A stretch of DNA of 52,720 nucleotides from Candidatus Blautia stercoripullorum (GCA_019120545.1 DWUX01000216.1:1-52720), one strand, 5' to 3'. Positions 19,862 through 29,696 are shown, counted from the first letter of the stretch. Notes: generated by a model from the sequence alone, not told the origin. Translations and numbers: made by a program.

Positions 19862-20773
19862 ATGGATACCATTCTTTTAGATCACCTGTCAAAAACATAT
19901 CCAGGAGGAAAGCAGGCCCTTAAGGGGATCAGTCTTTCCCTTGGAGAGGGCGAAGTTTTCGGATTTTTAGGACCAAATGGCGCCGGAAAAACCACCACAG
20001 TAAAACTTCTTACCGGGATCCTTTCCCCCACACAGGGACACTGTCAGGTCATGGGAACAGATCCTTCCCGAGAGCCGGAAAAGACCCATGCAAAAACCGG
20101 AGTAGTCACCGAGCACGCCCAGATGTATGACCATCTCACCGGATTGGAGAATCTGCTGTTCTACGCTTCTATATTCGGCATTTCTGCCAGAGAAGGAAAA
20201 GACCGGGCCATGGCCCTTCTCTCCCGCCTTGGCTTAAAAGAAAGCGCTCAGCAAAAACTCTCTGCTTATTCCACTGGTATGCGCCAGAGACTTTCCCTGG
20301 CCAGAGCTCTGATCCACCGGCCTCAGGTTCTCTTTCTGGACGAACCTACCTCCGGTCTTGACCCGGAAAGCGCTCAGCAGGTAAATTCTCTCATCAAAAG
20401 CCTGGCAGCGGAAAAAGGAGTTACCATTTTTCTATGTACCCATCAGCTCAGATATGCCCAGGAATTATGCACCCGATATGGGCTTCTTGAGGAGGGAAGT
20501 CTTCTGGCTCTTGGCACTTTGGAAGAACTTCAGAAAAAAGTCCTGCAAAGACCGATCCTCCAGATCACTGCCCGCCAGTTTCCAGAAGATCTCCCCTTTA
20601 AAAAAACCGGAGATCTTAGTTACGAAACAGAAATTGCGTCAGAAGAAGAGATACCGGGTCTCCTTAGGCAGATCCTGGAGGCCGGGGGAAAACTTTATGC
20701 TGCCCAGACCAAGTATCCCACCCTGGAAGATATTTATTTTTCACTGACTTCAAAAAAGGAGGAAAAACCATGA
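19862..20773 (+). CDS. ABC transporter ATP-binding protein (exporter type)
   Basis: GPNGAGKTTT, YSTGMRQRLSLARAL, LFLDEPTSGLD. Confidence 0.92.
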   Translation: MDTILLDHLSKTYPGGKQALKGISLSLGEGEVFGFLGPNGAGKTTTVKLLTGILSPTQGHCQVMGTDPSREPEKTHAKTGVVTEHAQMYDHLTGLENLLFYASIFGISAREGKDRAMALLSRLGLKESAQQKLSAYSTGMRQRLSLARALIHRPQVLFLDEPTSGLDPESAQQVNSLIKSLAAEKGVTIFLCTHQLRYAQELCTRYGLLEEGSLLALGTLEELQKKVLQRPILQITARQFPEDLPFKKTGDLSYETEIASEEEIPGLLRQILEAGGKLYAAQTKYPTLEDIYFSLTSKKEEKP

Positions 20774-21555
20774 ACAAAGCCATATCCGCCATTATAAAAA
20801 AAGATTTGCACAGCATTACGGCCAATCGCCGGTTTTTTATCTCTCTTTTGATCGTTCCTCTGCTTTTTACCCTGCTTCTTCCCAGTGTTTTTGTTCTGAC
20901 CGCATATTTTGTACCGGAGGACCCGGACGTCCAAGCAATGCTGGAGCTTCTTCCCCAGGAGACCTGGGCTGGTGATCCGGGCTTTGCCCTGCTCCATCTG
21001 ATCTTCAACTATATCCTTCCGGTATTTTTCCTTATCATTCCTATTATGGCTTCTTCTATTATGGCAGCCAGCTCCTTTGTAGGAGAGAAGGAAAAGCATA
21101 CTTTGGAAACTTTATTTTATGCGCCCCTGAGCCTGGATCAGATCTTCCGTTCCAAGGTTCTGGCCTCCTTTCTGCTGAGTATGGCCGTGTCTCTGCTTTC
21201 CTTTCTGGGCATGTTCATAGTAGTAGAAGCGGAAATATTTTTCCTCATGGGTACCTTCCTGGTACCGGGACCAAACTGGCTGGTCATTCTGGCGCTTCTC
21301 TCCCCTTCCGTTTCCCTTATCGCAGTGACTCTCATTGTCAAAGGCTCTGCCAAAGCCCAGAGCATGGAGGAATCCCAACAAAGCGCTGTTTTTCTGATCC
21401 TGCCCCTTCTCCTGCTGATCGTGGGACAGGTTTCCGGCCTTATGCTCCTCAGTCCCTGGATCCTGCTGATTTTAAGTCTGATATGTATAGGGATTGCCTG
21501 TATCCTGCTGAAAAGAGCCGTAAAAGGCTTTGCCTATGAAAGACTTCTGGAATAG
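20770..21555 (+). CDS. ABC-2 type transporter permease
   Basis: 6 TM; GEKEKHTLETLFYAPLS motif; overlaps the ATPase stop (ATGA). Confidence 0.88.
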   Translation: MNKAISAIIKKDLHSITANRRFFISLLIVPLLFTLLLPSVFVLTAYFVPEDPDVQAMLELLPQETWAGDPGFALLHLIFNYILPVFFLIIPIMASSIMAASSFVGEKEKHTLETLFYAPLSLDQIFRSKVLASFLLSMAVSLLSFLGMFIVVEAEIFFLMGTFLVPGPNWLVILALLSPSVSLIAVTLIVKGSAKAQSMEESQQSAVFLILPLLLLIVGQVSGLMLLSPWILLILSLICIGIACILLKRAVKGFAYERLLE

Positions 21556-21568
21556 TTTTCTTTTCTCT

Positions 21569-21600
21569 CTCCCTGTGTTACAATGAGTAACCACAGGGAG
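21569..21600 (+). promoter_or_regulatory. Candidate extended -10 promoter (TGT-TACAAT) inside a dyad CTCCCTGTG/CACAGGGAG
   Basis: ctccctgtgttacaatgagtaaccacagggag upstream of the LytTR operon. Confidence 0.4.
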
Positions 21601-21673
21601 CTGCCTATGCAGCCTATATCAGGAATATTCCCGATTTTGATCAACGGGACAGCTCCAGGAAGAGGAATCAGAA

Positions 21674-22405
21674 ATGAAAATAGCAGTATGTGATGACGAT
21701 CTGATCTTTCAAAGAAAGATCAAAGAAGAACTGGACCAATATTACCAGAGCCTTGATGTTCTGGTGGAAATCTTCTCTTCAGGGGAAGATCTCCTTCGTG
21801 CCGCAGCCGCAGATCCCTACGGCTTTTTCTGCGTTTTTCTGGATATTGAAATGCCCGGCATAGACGGTATGGAAACTGCCAGAAGACTTGGCGAGCTGAA
21901 CCGGAATCTTCCGGTACTTTTTCTCACCAGCCACCGGGACCTGGCTGTGGAGGGCTATGAGCTGAACGCCTTCCGCTTTCTCACAAAACCCCTGGAACAT
22001 GAACGCCTCTGCCGGTCTCTGGCGGCTCTGGAAGCAAAAGGCCGGGAACAGGCACGGATTTCTGTTACCAAAGACGGACGGGATCTTTTTCTTCCTGTAG
22101 AAAATCTCCTTTATATAAAAAGCGAGAATATTTACCTGTCCCTGGTTACCCCGGATCACACTTATCTGATCCGGAAAAAGCTGAAGGATCTTCTGCCCCA
22201 GCTGCCTCCCGCTATGTTCTGTCAGATCCACCGCAGCTATGTGGTAAATCTTCACAAAGTATTCTCTTATTCCGGAAAGGATCTGGTCATGGAAGATCAG
22301 ACGGTGCTTCCCGTAAGCAGAAACCGGCAGGAGACTTTAAAAGAGGCCCTGCTCCGCAGCATGGCAGGAAAAGCTGCCTGGGAAATACAGGAGGACAGGT
22401 TATGA
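21674..22405 (+). CDS. LytTR-family response regulator
   Basis: Receiver D-x-EMPGIDGME plus LytTR C-term (IKSENIYLSLVT... QIHRSYVVNLHKV). Confidence 0.93.
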   Translation: MKIAVCDDDLIFQRKIKEELDQYYQSLDVLVEIFSSGEDLLRAAAADPYGFFCVFLDIEMPGIDGMETARRLGELNRNLPVLFLTSHRDLAVEGYELNAFRFLTKPLEHERLCRSLAALEAKGREQARISVTKDGRDLFLPVENLLYIKSENIYLSLVTPDHTYLIRKKLKDLLPQLPPAMFCQIHRSYVVNLHKVFSYSGKDLVMEDQTVLPVSRNRQETLKEALLRSMAGKAAWEIQEDRL

Positions 22406-24834
22406 TCTTACTGAATATCTTCGGCAGTGCCCTGGGAATTTTACAGGTTTCCCTGGTCCTCTGTCTTTTTGCCCGTTACATATATCTGGAGAAAGGATTT
22501 TCCTCCTTGAAACAGCTTAAACTTTTCTGGGGAATAGCTGCAGGGATTTCTCTGGTCTGTACAGCATGTCAGGAAATCTTTGGATTTATGGAAGACTATC
22601 TTCTGTTGATCATCATCGGTATTTTTTCCTTTTATATTGTACTCACCAGAGAAAAGAAACGGATCCGGGGGATTTTCCTTCTGTTTCCTATTCTTGGTTT
22701 TGTAATATCTATATTTTTTTTCATTGTCCTGGGTCCTCTCCTTGCCGGATACTACGATATAGAATCTGAGTTTGCCTGGTATCCTCTGATGGATATTTTC
22801 GCCTGGGCTCTTTTGCTGCTCTTCTATTTTGCAGGAAAGAACTGGCGTCAAAAACTGAAGGAAAGCGGCGGCCAGCGTTCATTAAGTCTCTGGGAACGAT
22901 GGCTGTTAAATATTTCCGGGATTTTTCTTCTGATCCTGGTGATCATGCTCCTTTCTTTCAAAGATCTTTTTACCACCAGAGAAGAAGGCGTAACTTTCCT
23001 TCTCGCAGGAGGGATCAGCGCCCTTCTTCTGGATCTCTCTATCCTGTTTCTGGTCCTTCAGGGGAACCAGAAAAGATACTATGAACAAAAAGCCCTAGAA
23101 AACGAATACTACCTTCAGGCAGAGCTCCGCTATTTCCAGGCCCGGCAGAAAGATCAGGAAGCTGTCCGCAGACTCCGCCATGATATGAAGAACCATCTGT
23201 TCTGTATCCAGGAACTCCTTGCCAGAGGAGAAGAGCAGGAACTTTCTGCTTACCTGGAAGATCTGAATACCCGTTTATTCAAAAATGCCGGGGATATCTC
23301 TCTGGGAAATGATATTGCAGATGCCATCTGCTGGGAAAAGGCCCGTCTGGCCGAAGAAAAAGGGATCCGGATCACTGCTGATGGAAAAATTTCTTCCAAA
23401 GCAGAAATCCTTCCGGCAGATATATGTACCATCTTTGCCAATGCGCTGGACAATGCCCTGGAATATCTGGAAGATTCCGGACTTGTCAATCCCTGGATCC
23501 ATATAGGGATCCAGAATCAGGGAAATCTTCTCTGTCTGGTTTTTGAAAACCCTGTTACAGACAGCACTGTCCTGCCTGCAGAGGGAAAGACTTCAAAAAA
23601 TCCAAAGCGCCACCAGGGTCTTGGTCTTTCTAATATCCGTCAGGCAGCGGAAAAGTACCAGGGGGGACTCCGGACAGAGATCCTCTCTCAGAAAAATGGC
23701 AGGATCTTTCGTCTGGAAGTTCTTTTACAGGCCAGAACTTTCCATTCACAACAAAATTACGGCAATTCACAACAAAATAATAGCAAAAACATGATGCTTC
23801 CCTTATCCTTATCTCAAAAGAACGAAGGGAGCATGTTTATGAATGAGAATTTAGATCTGACAAATACAGACGAAAAAAGCCGGAAAAAGATGGTAAAAAA
23901 AGAAACCGGGAGAGTAGCCCGGCGGGTATTATTTTATAATCTGATCCTTGTAGGAGTCGTTTTACTCTTTACAATTTTTCAGAGTGTGGGATTTCTCCTT
24001 CATTTTCCTGATCTGGAACCTACCCCGCAGGCCGAAGCCTCTTTTATGGAACATATCGGGACCTCTGGTGTCTCCAGTATTGCAGGAGTTCTTGTAGGTG
24101 TAGGCCTCTACTTCCTTTGGGAAAGAAAAGCTGGTACCTACCGGGAAATTTTCCGTTCCGAAAAGAAAATTACGCCGCTGGTTTTCCTGGGATTCCTCTC
24201 CGTATTTATGATGGTGCAGCTTCTTTCTTCCATTGCCTCCGTAGGAATGGAAGGACTCTTTCATTTATTTGGCTACACCATGGCAGATTCTACAGCGGCA
24301 GCTACGGGACCTTCCTCCACTCTGTCCATGTTTCTATATGTAGGACTTGCAGGGCCAGTAGCAGAAGAACTGGTATACCGGGGCTTTGTTATGCGTAGAC
24401 TGGAAAAATACGGTTCCTTCTTCGCCATACTTTTCTCGTCTCTGCTCTTCGGTGTCATGCATGGGAACCTGGCTCAGATATTTTTTGCAGCAGCTGCAGG
24501 ACTGATTTTCGGCTATTTGGCTATGGAATATTCCATTGTCTGGTCGATACTCCTGCATATCCTGAATAACCTGGTATTTTCCGATCTCCTGGGACGGTTC
24601 ACAGAACACCTGCCGGAAACAGCCGCCAACCTTATAAGCTATGGCATGATGGGAATCTTTACAGTAATCGCCTGCGTATTCCTCTATAAAAAGAGAGGCT
24701 CTATCCGGGCATGGCTGAAAGCAAATCCTATACCCAGAAAGTACTGTCTCTGGGCCTTTACCGGATTCTGGTTCCTGCTATTTGCAGTTCTGGAATTTAT
24801 CGCTGCTTTTGCAGCACTGACACCGGTGCAGTAA
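22402..24834 (+). CDS. Single ORF joining a GHKL sensor histidine kinase (N-term) to a CPBP-family intramembrane protease (C-term)
   Basis: H-box RRLRHDMKNHLFCIQELL, N/G boxes (ANALDNALEYL, HQGLGLSNIRQA); CPBP motifs EELVYRGFVMRRLEK, SSLLFGVMHGN, HILNN. Confidence 0.88.
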   Translation: MILLNIFGSALGILQVSLVLCLFARYIYLEKGFSSLKQLKLFWGIAAGISLVCTACQEIFGFMEDYLLLIIIGIFSFYIVLTREKKRIRGIFLLFPILGFVISIFFFIVLGPLLAGYYDIESEFAWYPLMDIFAWALLLLFYFAGKNWRQKLKESGGQRSLSLWERWLLNISGIFLLILVIMLLSFKDLFTTREEGVTFLLAGGISALLLDLSILFLVLQGNQKRYYEQKALENEYYLQAELRYFQARQKDQEAVRRLRHDMKNHLFCIQELLARGEEQELSAYLEDLNTRLFKNAGDISLGNDIADAICWEKARLAEEKGIRITADGKISSKAEILPADICTIFANALDNALEYLEDSGLVNPWIHIGIQNQGNLLCLVFENPVTDSTVLPAEGKTSKNPKRHQGLGLSNIRQAAEKYQGGLRTEILSQKNGRIFRLEVLLQARTFHSQQNYGNSQQNNSKNMMLPLSLSQKNEGSMFMNENLDLTNTDEKSRKKMVKKETGRVARRVLFYNLILVGVVLLFTIFQSVGFLLHFPDLEPTPQAEASFMEHIGTSGVSSIAGVLVGVGLYFLWERKAGTYREIFRSEKKITPLVFLGFLSVFMMVQLLSSIASVGMEGLFHLFGYTMADSTAAATGPSSTLSMFLYVGLAGPVAEELVYRGFVMRRLEKYGSFFAILFSSLLFGVMHGNLAQIFFAAAAGLIFGYLAMEYSIVWSILLHILNNLVFSDLLGRFTEHLPETAANLISYGMMGIFTVIACVFLYKKRGSIRAWLKANPIPRKYCLWAFTGFWFLLFAVLEFIAAFAALTPVQ
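23744..23778 (+). promoter_or_regulatory. Candidate LytTR-type operator: perfect 14-bp direct repeat attcacaacaaaat at 21-bp spacing
   Basis: Copies at 23744-23757 and 23765-23778, followed by an SD (gaaggga) and ATG at 23839. Confidence 0.55.
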
Positions 24835-25039
24835 TTTTTTCCATAAGCCGGGCAAAATGATTGGTTCCACTGACACTGTCCAAGCCACGCAGCCCTGTTA
24901 GGATTTCCTTCATATATCCTCAATATCCCGGTTTATGGTACGCCTGGACACTTCAAACTTTTCAGCCAGATATGGGGCCGTCACCTTTTCTTGTTGAAGC
25001 AATACGGACAAAATCCCCACAGAAATCAAAATTTTTCAT
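24810..25039 (-). pseudogene. Remnant of a YafY-type HTH_11/WYL-domain regulator
   Basis: Minus-strand pieces: ILSVLLQQEKVTAPYLAEKFEVSRRTINRDIEDI*, then (after deletion) KEILTGLRGLDSVSGTNHFARLMEKITAPVSV; start region frameshifted. Confidence 0.7.
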
Positions 25040-25080
25040 TCTCTGATTCCTGTGAGGATTTTCTTATTTTTCATAGATTC

Positions 25081-26862
25081 TTATCCGGCAAACCAATAGC
25101 CCGTAAAGTCCCCTTTCATGACCCGGTACCCCTGGAAATCGGATTCATAGCTGAATTCCCGGATCATCTCACCGTCCTGGTCATATTCTCCGAAAATTTT
25201 TGCAACGCCGCTGTTTACCACATAATTATCATTTCGGATCTGCACGCTGGATACGATACTGGAATAGGACACATCATATCCCCATACCAGATCATAGGTC
25301 TTCTGATTCTCATCTACCAGATAGAAGTATACATGTGAGGGAAAATCGCTGCCCATCAGTTCTGTTGAAACGCTGTCGCTAAGCTCCGGCTCATATCCGT
25401 CTGTACGTGTGCTGTTGGCATAATAATTGTTATCAAACATCATCAGATAATACTGACCTTTCTCCAGATCCCCGGAAGGAACATAGGTAACCGTGTGCTG
25501 TCCGTACTGGCCGGTAAAATCAGAGGCTTTTTCATAGACATAATCCTCGTATCCGGTACCTTCCCAGTATTCCTTGTCTCCCAGAAGATAGTCGATCTGT
25601 ACTTCTCCATGGATATCTGAAAGCTTTATGATAGTAGATGTTTCCCTTGAGCTTAATACAATACTGTCATTGCCCATATAATCAATAGTATTCAGATGGA
25701 TCCAGTCTCTGGTTCCTGCCTGCCAGAAGAAGGTGTCCGTACTTCCCACCTTTTCTGTGATCTTGTAATAAGCAGGAAAAACATCTCTTAAATCTATGAT
25801 CTCTGTTACATCTCCCGTCTCCATGTCAATTTCCAGGATACGGTCCATAACCCCGTCATCAAGGGCATTCTTTTTCGTAGCCAGGACCAGAAGCTTTCCC
25901 TCATCACCCCAGTTAAAGTCATGGTGCATATCATAGCCTTTTGTCTCATAAAGCCGGACTACCTGACCCAGAGGATTCATTCTGCCGATCTGATCAGCGG
26001 ATACGCAGAAAATAATATCAGAACCTTCTGTCAGGATCCGGTCTGCCTTGTATCCGTCCAGAAGCATTTCATAACGCATAACTCCTTCATTATCATAGAA
26101 AAACATATGTCCGTAATATCCCTGAGTACCTAAGGTATAGTAAAGACCTCCTGTCAGTTCCTCCTCGGAGTCTCCCTGGGTATATTCCAAAATGGTGTCA
26201 TACCCGGAAGCCGTCTGTGGAACCTCTGTTTCAAAAGTAGCTTCCCGTACTGTGTCCCCCTGGCTGTCTGTAAGACTTACCGTCACCTGGCAGTTTTCTC
26301 CCGGCACCAGACCAATGATCAGAAATTCTTTCTGGACTGTGTCCCCGGCATTTGCCTGGGCCTGAAAATCCCGGATCTCCTGGTTTTCTGTATGTACCGT
26401 GTAATGGACTTCCAGGGAAGGATCCTCTGTCTCAAAATAGAGATACAGTCCGTTTGTTCCTGTACCGTAAGGATTCCATACAGCCAAAGGATTCTCCAGG
26501 GTATAGCCTCCTTCTGCCTTTAAAGTCTCCAGGCTTTCCTCCAGCCTGTTCTGCACATCCATGTTATAGTAGGTAAAATTGTCTTTTTTCACCTCTACCG
26601 GCTGGATCTGATAAATTTCGATATCACTTGCTGTTGCCGACTTGTAAATATTTACCCTGGTATCCCTGTCTTTTTCCAGAAGTTCTCCGGTTTCCACTGC
26701 CCAGGATTCTCTCTTCTGGGTTTCTTCCGACATCTGGTCATTTACGATCCATCGGTAGATCCCATAGGCTGCCGCAGCCAGAACACAGATTCCCAGAATA
26801 ATGATCACTGCCAGTTTTTTTCTGCTCAGTTTCTTTTTTTTCTTTTGTCCACTGCTTTCCAT
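25081..26862 (-). CDS. Aryl-sulfate sulfotransferase (ASST), N-terminally membrane-anchored
   Basis: 593 aa; GYDMHHDFNWGDEGKLLVLATKK catalytic-His region, IDYLLGDKEYW; single N-terminal TM after a Lys-rich stretch. Confidence 0.85.
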   Translation of the reverse strand: MESSGQKKKKKLSRKKLAVIIILGICVLAAAAYGIYRWIVNDQMSEETQKRESWAVETGELLEKDRDTRVNIYKSATASDIEIYQIQPVEVKKDNFTYYNMDVQNRLEESLETLKAEGGYTLENPLAVWNPYGTGTNGLYLYFETEDPSLEVHYTVHTENQEIRDFQAQANAGDTVQKEFLIIGLVPGENCQVTVSLTDSQGDTVREATFETEVPQTASGYDTILEYTQGDSEEELTGGLYYTLGTQGYYGHMFFYDNEGVMRYEMLLDGYKADRILTEGSDIIFCVSADQIGRMNPLGQVVRLYETKGYDMHHDFNWGDEGKLLVLATKKNALDDGVMDRILEIDMETGDVTEIIDLRDVFPAYYKITEKVGSTDTFFWQAGTRDWIHLNTIDYMGNDSIVLSSRETSTIIKLSDIHGEVQIDYLLGDKEYWEGTGYEDYVYEKASDFTGQYGQHTVTYVPSGDLEKGQYYLMMFDNNYYANSTRTDGYEPELSDSVSTELMGSDFPSHVYFYLVDENQKTYDLVWGYDVSYSSIVSSVQIRNDNYVVNSGVAKIFGEYDQDGEMIREFSYESDFQGYRVMKGDFTGYWFAG

Positions 26863-26973
26863 ATTTCTCTCCTGTGTTTCCTTTTCCTCCTTAAAAGTTA
26901 GGTTTCTTCTTATTGTAATACTATCACAGAAAAGTTTGAAAAAATTGTGAAAAAGAAAGGTTTGAAGAAAATT

Positions 26974-27633
26974 TTACATAATCTTTACATTTTCGCTTCT
27001 AACCCAGATTCCAACTGCCGTCATCAGGATTCCCGCAGCGCCCAGAACTGCTTTTCCCCCGAACTCTCCCTGGCTCATAGAGAAAAGATAAAAAACGCCT
27101 AGTTTTCCGCTCCCTGCAGAAATGCACAGTATATAATAGAGGATCGGAATCATATATCCGATCACAACCTGATCTGTCAGAGCATAGACAATAATCCCCA
27201 TACCTCCAAGAAAAGCCATGGTAGCCAGTGTGCCTCCATACAATCTGAAAAACTCAAACTGACAGTTCCCCTTTTTCATTACTGCCATATAAACAGCCAA
27301 CAACACCATAAGGGCCGCCAGGGATTCCAGAACCCGGATTCCATAGACTACCCAGGCTCCGGTATATTTGGAGTCTGTCAGATCCCGGATCTCCCGGTTC
27401 TGTTCCGGAAGAAATACGGGGGGAAAGAGGATCACTCCCAGGAATACCAGGTAATATTCCAAAACCTTTGCGCACTCTAACGGATCCAGATTTTGTATCC
27501 CTATAAATAAAGGAGACAGAATAAGAAGGGCTGCTGACAGCAATAAAGGCGCCGGCAGATTAAACTTCAGATTTACTTTTCCGATAGCTGCGTATTTTTC
27601 CACGGAAATCCCACCTTCCTTTTCTTTTTTCAT
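26974..27633 (-). CDS. Membrane protein, ABC-type exporter subunit
   Basis: 6-TM ORF at 3' end of an ABC operon; start may be GTG near 27603. Confidence 0.65.
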   Translation of the reverse strand: MKKEKEGGISVEKYAAIGKVNLKFNLPAPLLLSAALLILSPLFIGIQNLDPLECAKVLEYYLVFLGVILFPPVFLPEQNREIRDLTDSKYTGAWVVYGIRVLESLAALMVLLAVYMAVMKKGNCQFEFFRLYGGTLATMAFLGGMGIIVYALTDQVVIGYMIPILYYILCISAGSGKLGVFYLFSMSQGEFGGKAVLGAAGILMTAVGIWVRSENVKIM

Positions 27634-28828
27634 TGTAGATCAGGGATGCAAAGATCAGAAATACCAGGGCAAGCACAGTGTAAAACACACGGTTTACTCC
27701 CATCTGGAACAGGTGCTCTGTAAAAAGTTCTCTTTCTCCTGTAGTATTATACCTGAGGATCAGATGCAGCCCGAAATTCCCGCCGGCAAGATTCGCTCCG
27801 CTCCCTGCAAAAACATCTGCAAACCACCAAACTCCTTGGATCAAGATAGCCAGTGGACTGCCGGTCAGCTCTGCAAAAAACATTCCCAAAGACGAAACCA
27901 TAAGAATCTCCGGCAAAAGCCATCCGAAAACTACGGGAAGAAATGCCAGATAGTCCACAGAAACATCCAGATTTCTCCCATAGGAAGCACACTGAAAAAG
28001 CGTGTAAAAAGAAGTCAGGAACACCGGCAGGATCATCATAAAAACCATAGCAAGCCACCGGCTCATCAGGATCTTACCGGAGGGGGCCGTTCTGGTATAG
28101 ATCAACTCCTCCATTCGGGCTCTCCTGTCCCGCATTTCTCTGGTCACTGCCAGAAATACAGGTAGGATTCCAAGAGCAATCCCCATATAATCTCCAAAGA
28201 GCCTTGCGTAGCCTCCTGTGATCCTGTCTTTGTATAAAAAATCATGGTAGGCTTCCATTGCCTCTTCATAAGTAGCAGGAACAGAATATCCCTGTTCATA
28301 AGTATCTTTTTCAAAATCAGAACCGGGACCTAAAATCCGGCACACCCTTTCCATCTTTTCCTGAAAAGCAGTGTAAGTTAAGGTATCCGAAGGCTCCAGG
28401 GAAAATTCCCATACAGGGAAGGTCATATATCCTTCTTCCTGATCTGTCCCCTCCTTAATCTTCTCCTGAAGTTCTTCACGGGACAGTCCGGTGCAGTCTG
28501 AGAGGATATTCCACATTCTCTCTTTTTCCTCTGTACTGGGATACACGTATTTTACAAATCCCACAGGGTAGGTGCTCCATTCGTCTTCATACAGGTACTG
28601 TCCCAAAAGCCCCAGCGTCCGCTCCATAATCACCTTTTTATCTTTGGAAATAACGGTGCCGTAGGTACTCTCTTCTCCTTTGACAGGCTTTATCTGGGAA
28701 TCAAAGCCCGGATTTCCCATCTGTGTAAGAAAAAACAGCAGCAGACACAGAACATAGATCCAGTAGATCAGACTTTTCCCTGTCTGGACACATTCCTTTT
28801 TGAATAATTCAAAGAACAATTCTCTCAC
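27560..28828 (-). CDS. ABC transporter permease with large extracytoplasmic loop
   Basis: 422 aa; overlaps flanking genes on both sides. Confidence 0.75.
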   Translation of the reverse strand: MRELFFELFKKECVQTGKSLIYWIYVLCLLLFFLTQMGNPGFDSQIKPVKGEESTYGTVISKDKKVIMERTLGLLGQYLYEDEWSTYPVGFVKYVYPSTEEKERMWNILSDCTGLSREELQEKIKEGTDQEEGYMTFPVWEFSLEPSDTLTYTAFQEKMERVCRILGPGSDFEKDTYEQGYSVPATYEEAMEAYHDFLYKDRITGGYARLFGDYMGIALGILPVFLAVTREMRDRRARMEELIYTRTAPSGKILMSRWLAMVFMMILPVFLTSFYTLFQCASYGRNLDVSVDYLAFLPVVFGWLLPEILMVSSLGMFFAELTGSPLAILIQGVWWFADVFAGSGANLAGGNFGLHLILRYNTTGERELFTEHLFQMGVNRVFYTVLALVFLIFASLIYNEKRKGRWDFRGKIRSYRKSKSEV

Positions 28829-29696
28829 CTGCCTTTTTCTCCATCAGATATAGATAGGCGTCTTCCGTTCCTGCCTGGCAGGAAACGGCCCCTTTAAAAG
28901 GAAATTCCTCCGCCAGAAAGCGGATCTGCACATTATTTCCAGCAGAATGGATTTCTGTAACCGGATATTTCTCTTTCATACCGGGAAGTTCTCTGCGGCT
29001 GATCTGAGCAGTATAGACCTTTCCTTCCACCATCTGGTTCAATGCTTCTACTGTGCCCCGGTACAGGATTCTTCCCTTGTCCATAACGGCGATCTCATTA
29101 CAGGTGGCCTCTATATCCCCTACAATATGAGTAGACAGCAGGACGATACGATCCTGGGCAGTCTCGCACAGAAGATTCCGGAAGCGGACTCGTTCTTCCG
29201 GATCCAGTCCTGCCGTAGGCTCGTCTACGATCAGAACGGCAGGATCATGGAGGATCGCCTGGGCAATCCCCAGCCTTCTTTTCATGCCTCCTGACAGAGC
29301 TTTGACCTTTTTGTTTCTTTCTTCTTCCAGATTTACTTTTTCCAGCAGCATAGGGATCCGTCTTTTCCGGACTTCTTTTTTCAATCCGGAAAGAACCCCC
29401 AGATAATCCATGGCCTCATATACCGTCATATTAGGATACATAGAAAAATCCTGGGGAAGGTAGCCGGTCATCTGCCGGATCTTCCTCCGGTTTTCTACAG
29501 GAACGCCGCAGACCTCCACTTTGCCTCCCTGTTTTTTCTGAAGAGCAGCCAGGATCTTCATCAATGTGGTTTTTCCAGCGCCGTTTCTCCCCAGCAGGCC
29601 AAACATTCCCTGGGAAATCGTAAGATTTACATGATCCAAAGCCTTTCTTCTTCCATAATATTTCTCCAAATTTTCAATTCGTATCTGCATTTCCAT
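28809..29696 (-). CDS. ABC transporter ATP-binding protein
   Basis: GRNGAGKTTLMKIL, LSGGMKRRLGIAQAIL, LIVDEPTAGLDPEER. Confidence 0.92.
   Translation of the reverse strand: MEMQIRIENLEKYYGRRKALDHVNLTISQGMFGLLGRNGAGKTTLMKILAALQKKQGGKVEVCGVPVENRRKIRQMTGYLPQDFSMYPNMTVYEAMDYLGVLSGLKKEVRKRRIPMLLEKVNLEEERNKKVKALSGGMKRRLGIAQAILHDPAVLIVDEPTAGLDPEERVRFRNLLCETAQDRIVLLSTHIVGDIEATCNEIAVMDKGRILYRGTVEALNQMVEGKVYTAQISRRELPGMKEKYPVTEIHSAGNNVQIRFLAEEFPFKGAVSCQAGTEDAYLYLMEKKAGERIVL

Noticed and set aside
21583-21693. 36-aa ORF MSNHRELPMQPISGIFPILINGTAPGRGIRNENSSM* upstream of the LytTR regulator, considered as a pheromone/bacteriocin peptide
   Set aside because: No RBS, its ATG overlaps the candidate -10, no leader/GG motif, and it overlaps the regulator start.
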